64,000 bases of DNA from Mycobacterium kiyosense (GTDB taxonomy: Bacteria > Actinomycetota > Actinomycetes > Mycobacteriales > Mycobacteriaceae), in assembly GCA_021654635.1 (NCBI GenBank), contig AP025179.1:2294001-2358000 (forward strand). Reading direction: 5' to 3'. Within the stretch, counting starts at the first letter, position 1; every line of letters starts with the position of its first letter. Positions 25,633 to 33,913 of the stretch are shown here, piece by piece. The translations under genes were made by a program, and so were the position numbers. Below the pieces are notes generated by a model that did no database searches, was not told where the DNA came from, and worked only from the letters and a program-made list of their open reading frames with translations.

Positions 25633-26456
25633 GCGTATTGCAGGGCGGCGGCCGGCCGGCGGGGTGCCAAGGGCCGCAACGGTTGCAGCGTGGGAGCCAC
25701 CCGCTGCGGGCCGTCCTCGGCATTGCGCCAGATGTTCATGGCCGTCATGCGTACCGGCGCGGCGAGTCGCTGGTCGAAGGCCATGCGATTCATCGGGCCG
25801 CACACCGACACCGCCGCCACGGCCTCACCCGGACCGCCGATCGGGGCCGCGACGCAACCGAAGCCGAGCAGCGATTCCTCCCGCTCGAAGGCGACGCCGT
25901 GTGCCCGGACCTTGGCCAATTCGACGGCCAGTTGAGCGCTGCCGGCAATCGAGTAGCGGGTCTTGCGGGTGTGCAGGTCCACCTCGGCGTCCGCATCGCG
26001 GTAGGCCAGCATCGCCTTGCCGACCGCGGTGCAGTGCGCAGGCTGACGACCGCCGACCCGGGTGGGCAGGCCGTCGCACACGCGGTCGCCGACCTTGTCC
26101 AGATACACCACGTCCGAACCGTCCAGAACCGCGAGATGCACGACAAGTCCTGTCGCCCGATGCAATTCGGCCAGCTGTGGTTTGGCGGCGCGGACCAGCC
26201 GGTCCTGGTGCACGGCGAGCGACCCCAGTTCGACCAGTCGCATGCCCAGCTCGTAGTCGCGGCCGCTGCGGCGCAGCCAACGTAGCTGCACCAGCCGTTC
26301 GAGCATCCGGTGCGCCGAGGAACGCGGCAGCCCGGTGCGCCGGACGATCTGGGCGAGGGTGAGCCGTCCGGGTCCGTCGAACGCATCGAGGACCAGCGAG
26401 ATGCGGTCGATCACGGCGCTCGGTGTGGTTGCTTCGGCCGTCGCGGTCCCTGCCAT
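25629..26456 (-). CDS. IclR-family transcriptional regulator
   Basis: Regulator of 275 residues. An N-terminal winged helix-turn-helix (about residues 15-75, LTLAQIVRRTGLPRSSAHRM) is followed by the IclR effector domain with CTAVGKAMLA and the ligand-pocket region FGCVAAPIGGPG. IclR proteins bind aromatic or small-acid ligands and commonly control catabolic genes. It heads an operon with an esterase and two small barrel proteins, and the 17-bp palindrome 34 bases upstream of its start is a probable autoregulatory site. The C-terminal tail beyond residue 255 is Pro/Arg-rich and unusual. Confidence 0.92.
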   Translation of the reverse strand: MAGTATAEATTPSAVIDRISLVLDAFDGPGRLTLAQIVRRTGLPRSSAHRMLERLVQLRWLRRSGRDYELGMRLVELGSLAVHQDRLVRAAKPQLAELHRATGLVVHLAVLDGSDVVYLDKVGDRVCDGLPTRVGGRQPAHCTAVGKAMLAYRDADAEVDLHTRKTRYSIAGSAQLAVELAKVRAHGVAFEREESLLGFGCVAAPIGGPGEAVAAVSVCGPMNRMAFDQRLAAPVRMTAMNIWRNAEDGPQRVAPTLQPLRPLAPRRPAAALQYA

Positions 26457-26490
26457 CGGTCCTCCAAAGGGCTGTGTATCTAGCTGGCAT

Positions 26491-26507
26491 ATTCCTATTA
26501 GGAATAG
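26491..26507. promoter_or_regulatory. 17-bp palindrome, probable IclR operator
   Basis: TATTCCTATTAGGAATA is a perfect inverted repeat with 8-bp arms around a single central base. It is strikingly AT-rich in a GC-rich genome and lies just upstream of the IclR-family gene. Length and symmetry fit IclR-type operators. Binding to this regulator is inferred from position. Confidence 0.65.
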
Positions 26508-26679
26508 CTGTTTCTACCACACGCTGTGTGCGTTGTCACACAAATCGGCAATGCGCAGGGGACCGCGGGCTGTGCGAGCCACCCGGGACTCGCGCGGGCC
26601 CCAGGACTCGCGAACGGCACCCGGATGCGATTTCGGCGCCGGATTTCTCGGTGTGGTTACGCTCGAGGGCCCAGCAGGG

Positions 26680-27588
26680 TCAGGGCCGCATGGCCGCCGG
26701 CAGGTCGCTCACCCACTGGTGACCCCAGTAGCTGTCAGCGGTGATTTCCTCTGCGGTGTAATAGGTTTCGTCGACGCGCATACCGTCGGTGCCGAATTCG
26801 ATGTCCCAGTCCCCAGGCGTGCGGACGTAGAACGAGACCATCTTGTCGTTGGTGTGCCGGCCCAGGGTGGACGACAACTGAATGCCCTCGGCATTGATCC
26901 GGTCCAGCGCCTGCCCGACCGCGTCGAGGGTGTCGACCTCCACCATGACGTGCACGACGCCCGGGTCGCGCTGGTGCATGGCCGGGCAGATCGCCAGGCT
27001 GTGATGGCGTGCGTTGATGCCGAGGAAGCGCACCCGGATCGGGCCGAATTCCGGTGGGGCCGGAATCCGGAAAGCGCCGCGGGAACGGAAACCCAGGACG
27101 TCGGCGTAGAAGTCGAACAGCCCGCCGGGGTCGGTGGCCGGCATGACGACATGGCCCAGGCCCTGATCGCCCGTCACAAATCTCGCGCCGAACGGCGTGA
27201 TCACCGGGCTGTGGTCGAGCACTGCGCCGTGGAACACCTCGAGTGTGGTGCCGGCCGGATCCTCGAAGGTGATCACCTCTTCGACGCGACGGGCGTCGGC
27301 GTCCTGCTGGGACAGTTCTTTGAAGGCCACACCGGCGCTGTCCAGGGTCGCCTTGACCCGCTGCAGGGCGCGGCGATCTCTTACCTCCCAGCCAACGGTG
27401 CGCACCCGTTCGCTGTCGCCGGGCACGAAGATGATCCGGGCCGCGCGTTCGTCCATCCGGAGATACAGCGCGTCGGGGTCGGGTCCGGAGCCCTTGGCGA
27501 AGCCCAGCACATCGAACGCGAAATGCCGCCAGCGTTCCATGTTGTTGGTCGAAACAGTGATGTAGCCAAGGCTTTTCAGGTCACTCAC
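26680..27588 (-). CDS. Extradiol ring-cleavage dioxygenase, HsaC-like
   Basis: Type I extradiol dioxygenase of 302 residues made of two vicinal-oxygen-chelate repeats. The C-terminal repeat holds the iron site: His146 (QGLGHVVMP), His213 (GVVHVMVEV) and Glu264 (DIEFGTDG), with the second-sphere HHSLA. Overall it looks like HsaC, which opens ring A of the catechol 3,4-DHSA in cholesterol degradation, but it is clearly a diverged paralogue. It is coupled at ten bases to the HsaA-like gene, so the pair would hydroxylate a phenol and cleave the resulting catechol. The natural substrate is not known. Confidence 0.93.
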   Translation of the reverse strand: MSDLKSLGYITVSTNNMERWRHFAFDVLGFAKGSGPDPDALYLRMDERAARIIFVPGDSERVRTVGWEVRDRRALQRVKATLDSAGVAFKELSQQDADARRVEEVITFEDPAGTTLEVFHGAVLDHSPVITPFGARFVTGDQGLGHVVMPATDPGGLFDFYADVLGFRSRGAFRIPAPPEFGPIRVRFLGINARHHSLAICPAMHQRDPGVVHVMVEVDTLDAVGQALDRINAEGIQLSSTLGRHTNDKMVSFYVRTPGDWDIEFGTDGMRVDETYYTAEEITADSYWGHQWVSDLPAAMRP

Positions 27589-27598
27589 GGCAGGCTCC

Positions 27599-28783
27599 TC
27601 AGATCAGCGCACGCAGCGGTCCCATCGGGGGCTCGACGCCGAGCGAGCTCAGTGCCGATGCGTGGTAGATCGTGCCCGGGACGTGGATGGCGTGCATCTG
27701 GCCGACGTGCACGTCGCGCCAATACCGTTGCAGCGGTTTGTCCATCCGCGAGGCATTGCCGCCGGAACGGGCGAAGATCTCGTCGACGGCCGATACCGCC
27801 CGCCACACCGCGCGGACCTGGGTGCGCCGGCCGGCCGCGCGATCGGCGAACGACACCTCCTTGCCGGCGGCGACCATGTCATAGATGCGATCGGCGTTGG
27901 CCAGCAGTTCCTGGCGGGCGGCGTTGATGTCGGCGGCGGCCTCCCCGATCGCGTACATGACGTACGGGTCGTCCTTGATCGCGGTTCCGGTGGCGCCGAC
28001 CCGCTCACGCTGATAATCCAGATGTGCGGCCAGCGCGCCCTCGGCGATGCCGATGGTGGCCGCCGAGATGCCCAGCGGGAACATTGTCGACCACGGCATC
28101 AGGTAGAGCGGCTCGGTCATTCCGGCCTCCCGCTGGGCGGTGCCGTCCATCACCTTCGTCGCGTCCATGGTGCGGTAGGTCGGCACGAACGCATCCTTGA
28201 CGATGACGTCCTTGGAGCCGGTTCCGCGCAGCCCCACCACATTCCACGAGTCCTCGACGATCTCGTAGTCCTTACGCGGCAGGATCATGTGCAGCATCTG
28301 CGGCGGCATCAGCGGTATGCCCTTCTCGTCACCGAGCATGGCGCCCAGGATGATCCAGTCGCAGTGGTCGGTGCCCGAGCTGAATTGCCAGCGCCCGTTG
28401 AAGAGGTAGCCACCGTCGACCGGTGTCGCCACGCCTTGCGGCGCGTACGGGGACGCCATCCAGGTGTCGACGTCGTCGGCCCAGATCTCCGCGGCGACCT
28501 TCGGGTCCGCGTACGCCAACTGGTATGGGTGCACACCGACCACGCCGACGATCCAGCCGGCCGCCGGATCCAGCGCCGCCGTGGCCATGGTCGTCTCGGC
28601 GAATTCGCGCGGGTGCGCCTCGAATCCCTGGTACTGCTTGGTCTGCAGCAGCCGGATCAACCCGGCCGACTTCATCGCCTTGACCGTCTGGTCGGTGAGC
28701 CGGCCGATGCGCTCGGCTTCGGGAGCCTGCTCGCGCAGTTGGTCGGCCATCTCGACAACTCGGTCCAAAACCCGCTCGCTCAT
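27599..28783 (-). CDS. Flavin-dependent hydroxylase, HsaA-like
   Basis: Protein of 394 residues in the acyl-CoA-dehydrogenase fold group, the same length as HsaA, the oxygenase that ortho-hydroxylates the phenolic steroid 3-HSA using reduced flavin. Characteristic stretches are LIRLLQTKQYQGFEAHP, RWQFSSGTDHCDWIILG and VVGLRGTGSKDVIV. A separate flavin reductase (HsaB) is required for this family and none is encoded nearby. It is the first gene of a two-gene operon with the extradiol dioxygenase and diverges from a Baeyer-Villiger monooxygenase. Confidence 0.92.
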   Translation of the reverse strand: MSERVLDRVVEMADQLREQAPEAERIGRLTDQTVKAMKSAGLIRLLQTKQYQGFEAHPREFAETTMATAALDPAAGWIVGVVGVHPYQLAYADPKVAAEIWADDVDTWMASPYAPQGVATPVDGGYLFNGRWQFSSGTDHCDWIILGAMLGDEKGIPLMPPQMLHMILPRKDYEIVEDSWNVVGLRGTGSKDVIVKDAFVPTYRTMDATKVMDGTAQREAGMTEPLYLMPWSTMFPLGISAATIGIAEGALAAHLDYQRERVGATGTAIKDDPYVMYAIGEAAADINAARQELLANADRIYDMVAAGKEVSFADRAAGRRTQVRAVWRAVSAVDEIFARSGGNASRMDKPLQRYWRDVHVGQMHAIHVPGTIYHASALSSLGVEPPMGPLRALI

Positions 28784-28940
28784 CCTGACGTCCTTTACCT
28801 GTGTGGGCCTGTGTCCGGTTTACCGCACCAGGCGCCCGGACTCACCGGGGATCCCGATGAATGGACTGAAAACCAGGATGTGTCGGCGTCCGCTGATTGG
28901 GAACGGGTCTCGGTTGCGCGCCCGCGAGGTTCTACCGTGG

Positions 28941-30554
28941 ATGCTTGTGAACGCTGAGCAACCCCTGGACGTACTGGTCGTCGGCGCAGGCTTCGCCGGC
29001 CTGTATGCCCTGCACAAGCTGCGCGACCAAGGGCTCGCGGTGCGGGTGGTCGAGGCTGCGCCCGAGCCGGGCGGCACCTGGTACTACAACCGTTATCCCG
29101 GCGCGCGCTGCGACGTCGAGAGCGTCGACTACTGCTACTCGTTCTCCGAGGAGTTGCAGCAGGAGTGGGATTGGACCGAGAAGTACGCCACCCAGGCCGA
29201 GATCCTGCGCTACCTGAACTGGGTCGCCGACCGGCTCGACCTGCGCCGCGACATCGTTTTCAACACCCGGGTCGTCTCGGCGGTCTTCGACGAGGCGGCG
29301 CTGCGCTGGACGGTCAGCACCGACACCGGCGAGGTGTTCACCGCGCGGTTCTGTCTGATGGCGACCGGACCGCTGTCGGATGCGATGATTCCCGACTTCC
29401 CGGGACTGGACACCTTCGCCGGCGAGGTCTACCACACCGCTCACTGGCCGCACGAGCCCGTCGACTTCGCCGGCAAGCGGGTCGCGGTGATCGGCACCGG
29501 ATCCTCGGGCATTCAATCGATTCCGATCATCGGCGAGCAGGCCGCGCAGCTCTACGTCTTCCAGCGCACGCCGAACTTCAGTGTGCCGGCCGGCAACAAG
29601 CCGCTGACCCCGCAGGAGTTGGCCGAGATCAAGGCCGATTACGGCGAACGGCGCCGGCTGTCGTGGCGCAGTGGCGGCGGGTCCCCCCACATCACCGCGG
29701 ACCGGCCCACCATGGAGTTCAGCGCTGACGAGCGCCGCGCCGCATTCGAGAAGCGCTGGCAATTGGGCGGAGTGCTGTACTCCAAGACCTTCCCCGACCA
29801 GATGACCGACTTGGTGGCCAACGAGGAGGCGCGCCGGTTCTACGAGGAGAAGGTGCGGGCGGTGATCGACGACCCGGCCCTCGCGGACAAGTTGATCCCC
29901 AACGACCATCCGATCGGCACCAAGCGAATCTGCACCGACAGCAACTACTTTCAGACCTTCAACAAGCCCAACGTGACGCTGGTGAGTGTGCGCGATACGC
30001 CCATCGAGTCGGTCGACGCGACCGGCATCAACACCACCGAATCGCACTATGACCTCGACATGATCGTTTTTGCAACGGGTTTCGACGCGCTGACCGGCGC
30101 GCTGGCCAAGATCGACATCGTGGGACGCGACGGCCTGTCCCTGCGTGACAGCTGGGCGCACGGACCTCGCACCTACCTCGGCCTGGGTATCGACGGGTTC
30201 CCCAACCTGTTCGTCATCTCGGGTCCCGGTGCTCCGGCGGTGTTGGCGAACATGGTGTTGCACGCCGAGGCGCAGGTGAACTGGATCGCGCAGACCATCG
30301 GCTACCTGGACAGCCACGGCTACGCTGCCATCGAAGCCATCAAGGACGAGGTGGACGCCTGGGGCGCCGAATGCGCCCGACTGGCCGAGGCCACCCTGTT
30401 CACCAAGGCCGACTCCTGGTACATGGGCGCCAATGTCCCTGGAAAGCCAAGGGGTTTCATGTTGTTCGTCGGCGGATTCGCCACCTACAACCAGATCTGC
30501 GCGGAGGTGGCCGAGGCCGGCTACAAGGGATTCGAGTTGGTCAAGCAGCCGTGA
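28941..30554 (+). CDS. Baeyer-Villiger monooxygenase, cyclohexanone-monooxygenase-like
   Basis: Flavin monooxygenase of 537 residues, the length of cyclohexanone and steroid monooxygenases. FAD motif VLVVGAGFAGLYAL is at the very N-terminus, PGGTWYYNRYPGARCD follows, then the fingerprint FAGEVYHTAHWP and the NADPH motif VAVIGTGSSGIQ. It converts a cyclic or linear ketone to a lactone or ester. The ATG at 28941 is the first with protein-like sequence; a GTG at 28947 is possible. Downstream SDR is coupled by GTGA. Divergent from the HsaA/HsaC pair, suggesting one pathway. Confidence 0.92.
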   Translation: MLVNAEQPLDVLVVGAGFAGLYALHKLRDQGLAVRVVEAAPEPGGTWYYNRYPGARCDVESVDYCYSFSEELQQEWDWTEKYATQAEILRYLNWVADRLDLRRDIVFNTRVVSAVFDEAALRWTVSTDTGEVFTARFCLMATGPLSDAMIPDFPGLDTFAGEVYHTAHWPHEPVDFAGKRVAVIGTGSSGIQSIPIIGEQAAQLYVFQRTPNFSVPAGNKPLTPQELAEIKADYGERRRLSWRSGGGSPHITADRPTMEFSADERRAAFEKRWQLGGVLYSKTFPDQMTDLVANEEARRFYEEKVRAVIDDPALADKLIPNDHPIGTKRICTDSNYFQTFNKPNVTLVSVRDTPIESVDATGINTTESHYDLDMIVFATGFDALTGALAKIDIVGRDGLSLRDSWAHGPRTYLGLGIDGFPNLFVISGPGAPAVLANMVLHAEAQVNWIAQTIGYLDSHGYAAIEAIKDEVDAWGAECARLAEATLFTKADSWYMGANVPGKPRGFMLFVGGFATYNQICAEVAEAGYKGFELVKQP

Positions 30555-31357
30555 GTACCGGCCTGCGCGACAAAGTCGTCCTGGTCACCGGCGCGTCCGG
30601 CGGCACCGGACGGGTGCACTGCCAGCGGTTCGCCGACGAGGGCGCCGACGTGATCGCACTGGACTTCCCGGCGGCGGCCGTCGAATTGCGGGACACCGCA
30701 ACCGAAGTCGAAAACCGGGGGCGCCGCTGCGCAACCGGCCTGGCCGACGTCTCCGACCTGGCGGCGGTCACCGCCGCCGTCGACGCCGGTGTCACCGCGC
30801 TGGGACGCCTGGACGTGGTGATCGCCAACGCCGGCATCCACTCCGCGGGCGCGCCGTCCTGGGAGCTGGACCCGCAGGTGTGGCAGCGCACCCTGGACAT
30901 CAATCTCACCGGGGTGTGGCACACGGTGCGCGCCGCGGTGCCGCACCTCGGCCCGGAGGGCGGATCGGTGGTTATCATCAGCTCCACCAACGGGATTCGC
31001 GGCACCGCCAACTCCGCCCACTACACCGCGAGCAAGCACGCTGTGGTGGGCCTGGCCCGCGCGCTGGCCAACGAGCTCGGCCCCCGCAACGTCAGGGTCA
31101 ACACCGTGCACCCCGGGGCGGTCGCCACCCCGATGGTGCTCAACGAGAAGACGTTCCGGCGGCTGCGGCCGGACCTGGACAACCCGACCGAAGCCGACGC
31201 CGCCGAAGTGCTCAAGGCGCGCAACCTGTTGCCGGTGCCCTGGGTGCAGCCGGTCGACATCGCCAACGCGGCGATCTTCCTGGCCTCCGAGCAGGGGCGC
31301 TACATCACCGGCACCAAACTCGTCGTCGACGCCGGCCTCACCCAGAAGACGTCGTGA
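30551..31357 (+). CDS. Short-chain dehydrogenase, mycofactocin-type SDR candidate
   Basis: SDR of 268 residues, started at the GTG that overlaps the monooxygenase stop. It has VLVTGASGGTGRVH, an acidic Asp after strand 2 (ALDFP, implying NAD), VIANAGIHS, and active site YTASK with serines in IISSTNG. The roughly 270-residue length, the HPGAVATPMVLNEKTFRRLRPDLDNP segment and the C-terminal TKLVVDAGLT are typical of the carveol-dehydrogenase-like SDRs thought to use mycofactocin-linked NAD. A terpenoid or steroid alcohol is a plausible substrate. Confidence 0.9.
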   Translation: MSTGLRDKVVLVTGASGGTGRVHCQRFADEGADVIALDFPAAAVELRDTATEVENRGRRCATGLADVSDLAAVTAAVDAGVTALGRLDVVIANAGIHSAGAPSWELDPQVWQRTLDINLTGVWHTVRAAVPHLGPEGGSVVIISSTNGIRGTANSAHYTASKHAVVGLARALANELGPRNVRVNTVHPGAVATPMVLNEKTFRRLRPDLDNPTEADAAEVLKARNLLPVPWVQPVDIANAAIFLASEQGRYITGTKLVVDAGLTQKTS

Positions 31358-31374
31358 CCGCGCTCTAACCCGCG

Positions 31375-31627
31375 CCGCGGTTGCCGAACGTCACGCTGGC
31401 GCAACGCGCGGCGGCGGCAGCTGCGCTGGCGTGACGCTGGGGGCATTGCGGGCGGGGTGTAGGGCAGGCCGCGGTTGCCGAACGTCACGCTGGCGCAACG
31501 CGCGGCGGCGGCAGCTGCGCTGGCGTGACGCTCGGGCATTGCGGGCGGGGTGTAGGGCAGGCCGCGGTTGCCGAACGTCACGCTGGCGCAACGCGCGGTG
31601 GCGGCAGCTGCGCTGGCGTGACGCTGG
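31375..31627. repeat. 93/94-bp tandem repeat, about 2.7 copies
   Basis: Three near-identical units begin at 31375, 31469 and 31562 (CCGCGGTTGCCGAACGTCAC at each start); the third is cut short at about 31627. Inside every unit GTCACGC and GCGTGAC form the arms of an imperfect inverted repeat that also pairs CGCA with TGCG. The array fills the gap between two convergent genes, so it could form bidirectional terminator-like hairpins. Copies differ by single bases, and copy number may vary between strains as in mycobacterial VNTR loci. Confidence 0.88.
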
Positions 31628-31636
31628 GGGCCCCGG

Positions 31637-32506
31637 TCATGTCCGCGAGAGGAATGCCAGCACGGTGCTCTCGAACGCCGCTTTGGCCTCGATCATCGCC
31701 CAGTGCCCGCAGTTGGGGAACACGTGCAGTTCCGCGTTCGGGATGGTGCGCATCGGTATCAGCGCCATGTCGAGCGGGCTCACCCGGTCGTCGCGGCCCC
31801 AGGTCAGCAGCGTCGGTGCGGCCACCTTGTGCATAACCGCCCACGGCATCGGCCGGTCGGTGGCGCTCATCGCCGTCATCATCGCCGAATACGCAGCCTT
31901 GCCGTACATTCGGCGCGCGGCAGCCAGCGTCTGCGGGTCGGTGGCCAGCTGCCAGCGTTCCTCGATGAGTTCGTCGGTGACCAGCGCCTGGTCGTACACC
32001 ATTGACTTGAGCCAGTCGACCAACCGCTGCCGGGTCGGGTCCTCGGTGAACTCCTGCAGCAGTCGGATGCCTTCGCTGGGCCCGGGGCTGAAGGTGTTGG
32101 TGCCGATGCCGCCGATCGTCACCAACCGGTCGATGCGATCGGGATAGCGGATCGCGAAGTTGATGCCGACCCCGCCGCCCATCGAGTTGCCGACGATGTG
32201 TACCCGGTGCACGCCCAGCGCGTCCAGGAACGGCGCCACCACGCCTTGGGCGGTGAGCATCGGGTGGCCACCGAAGTCGTCGGTGACACCGAAGCCGGGG
32301 AATTCCAAGATCAGGCAACGGAAGCGCTCGGCGAAGACGGGCAGCACGCCGCGGAAATTTCGCCAGCCGGTGACGCCGGGACCCGAGCCGTGCAGGAACA
32401 ACAGGGTCGCCGCCCGGTCGGCGGCAGTGTCGTAGTAGCGCAGCGTGCCGGCCGGCGTGCTGATCTCGCGCAGGTCTGATGCAGAGGTGTCGGACACGTC
32501 AGCCAC
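31637..32506 (-). CDS. Meta-cleavage-product hydrolase, HsaD/MhpC-like
   Basis: Alpha/beta hydrolase of 289 residues, close in length to HsaD. It has the HGSGPG oxyanion motif special to meta-cleavage-product hydrolases, the nucleophile elbow GNSMGGG (Ser108), the acid in TWGRDDRVSPL and His268 in FPNCGHWAMIE. Such enzymes hydrolyse the C-C bond of ring-fission products made by extradiol dioxygenases, so it is the natural third step after the HsaA- and HsaC-like enzymes encoded 3-5 kb away. Start taken at GTG 32506; GTG 32497 is an alternative. It converges on the SDR across the tandem repeat. Confidence 0.92.
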   Translation of the reverse strand: MADVSDTSASDLREISTPAGTLRYYDTAADRAATLLFLHGSGPGVTGWRNFRGVLPVFAERFRCLILEFPGFGVTDDFGGHPMLTAQGVVAPFLDALGVHRVHIVGNSMGGGVGINFAIRYPDRIDRLVTIGGIGTNTFSPGPSEGIRLLQEFTEDPTRQRLVDWLKSMVYDQALVTDELIEERWQLATDPQTLAAARRMYGKAAYSAMMTAMSATDRPMPWAVMHKVAAPTLLTWGRDDRVSPLDMALIPMRTIPNAELHVFPNCGHWAMIEAKAAFESTVLAFLSRT

Positions 32507-32625
32507 CCTGTCATGACGGCCCGCATCGATGACAGCGACGTTCCGGTGACTGGGCCGCGCGCTATTACAGTCGACGTGACGTGGAACGGAGAATCGGGAT
32601 GACACCGTGCTGACGGGGCGCTGAC

Positions 32626-33789
32626 GTGCCGGAATTCGGCTTCGACACACTGGCATTGCTGACCGCGGTCGGCTTCGCCGGCCCGTTGCTCGCATCGGTA
32701 CCGCGGCTGCGCATTCCGGCCGTCATCGGGGAGTTGCTCGCCGGGCTGGTGGTCGGCAAAACCGGCTTCGACGTGGTCGACATGACCAATCCGACGCTGA
32801 AGCTGCTGGCCGACATCGGGTTCGCGCTGATCATGTTCGTGGTGGGCACTCACGTCCCGGTCCGCGACAGCGCGGTGCGCACGGCGCTGCCGATGGCGCT
32901 GGCAAGGGCGGTTGCGGCCGGTGTCCTGGCGGCCGGCGTCGGGGTCGCCCTGGCGGCTGCGTTCGGAACCGGCCACGGCGCCGTCTATGCCGTGCTGATC
33001 GCCTCGTCATCGGCCGCGGTCGCGCTGCCGGTGCTCGATTCGCTGCGGTTGCAAGGTCCGCAGGTGCTCTCGGTCACCGCCCAGATCGCCATCGCCGATA
33101 CCGCATGTATCGTGCTGCTGCCCTTGGTGATCGACGTCAAACGCGCACCGGTGGCAGCGCTGGGCGCGCTCGCGATCGCCGGATGCGCACTGGCACTTTT
33201 CCTCGCATTGCGGGCAGCCGACCGCAGGGGCTGGCTCAAGCGGGTTCGGAAGTACTCCGGCAGGCAGCGTTTAGCGCTGGAGCTGCGCACCAATTTGCTG
33301 TTGTTGTTCGCGCTGGCGACGTTGGCACTGCAGACTCAGGTGTCGATCATGCTGGCGGGGTTCGCGCTCGGACTGGCGATCGCCGCCGTCGGGGAGCCGC
33401 GGCGGTTGGCCCGGCAGCTGTTCGGTATCACCGAAGGTTTCTTCGGCCCGCTGTTCTTCGTCTGGCTGGGCGCCTCGCTGCAGGTCCGGGACCTGGCTGC
33501 CTACCCCGAATTCGTCCTGCTCGGCGCGGGGCTCGGACTGGGTGCCGTGCTGGTGCACGCCGTAGGGCGACTGTTCGGGCAACCCTTGACGCTGGCCGTG
33601 TGCTCCTCCGCCCAGTTGGGCGTACCGGTGGCGGCGGCCACCATCGGCACCCAGCAACACCTGCTGCGCGCCGGCGAGCCGTCGGCAATGATGTTCGGCG
33701 CCCTGCTCACCATTGCCGCCACCTCGATCGCGGGTTCGGTGGCCGCCCGACGTCTCGGTCCCGAATCGCCGGGGTTGGCGCCGGAATAG
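32626..33789 (+). CDS. Kef/CPA2-type cation:proton antiporter
   Basis: Integral membrane protein of 387 residues with about eleven to twelve hydrophobic helices and no C-terminal TrkA/RCK regulatory domain. PAVIGELLAGLVVGKTGF near the N-terminus and the later ITEGFFGPLFFVWLGASL are typical of the Na+/H+ or K+/H+ exchanger fold. It would exchange monovalent cations for protons across the plasma membrane. It begins at GTG 32626 and ends about 125 bases before the Acg-type gene; whether it belongs to the dormancy-type region is unclear. Confidence 0.88.
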   Translation: MPEFGFDTLALLTAVGFAGPLLASVPRLRIPAVIGELLAGLVVGKTGFDVVDMTNPTLKLLADIGFALIMFVVGTHVPVRDSAVRTALPMALARAVAAGVLAAGVGVALAAAFGTGHGAVYAVLIASSSAAVALPVLDSLRLQGPQVLSVTAQIAIADTACIVLLPLVIDVKRAPVAALGALAIAGCALALFLALRAADRRGWLKRVRKYSGRQRLALELRTNLLLLFALATLALQTQVSIMLAGFALGLAIAAVGEPRRLARQLFGITEGFFGPLFFVWLGASLQVRDLAAYPEFVLLGAGLGLGAVLVHAVGRLFGQPLTLAVCSSAQLGVPVAAATIGTQQHLLRAGEPSAMMFGALLTIAATSIAGSVAARRLGPESPGLAPE

Positions 33790-33816
33790 CGGGTCGCGCA
33801 CCGAGCAATGGCACAA

Positions 33817-33835
33817 AGTCCTCACTGCAGGGGAC
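33817..33835 (-). promoter_or_regulatory. Weak DosR-box candidate
   Basis: On the minus strand the sequence reads TGAGGACTTTGTGCC. It shares the GAGGACT half with the boxes upstream of the two universal stress genes but has a poor second half. It lies about 80 bases before the Acg-type gene and its hydrogenase genes. Confidence 0.35.
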
Positions 33836-33913
33836 ACCGTGCTCTCGTGCCGCGGCCTGCGCAGCGCCATCTTGGAGGTAAGCAGCACGACGGCACGAAT
33901 GAGGGCACCTCCG

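Noticed and set aside
28784..28940. Search for an IclR-type palindrome in the divergent HsaA/monooxygenase gap.
   Set aside because: Nothing resembling TATTCCTANTAGGAATA is present; only a weak CCTGTGT direct repeat.
31375..31627. Possible CRISPR array.
   Set aside because: Units are contiguous 93/94-bp tandem copies without unique spacers, and no cas gene is near.
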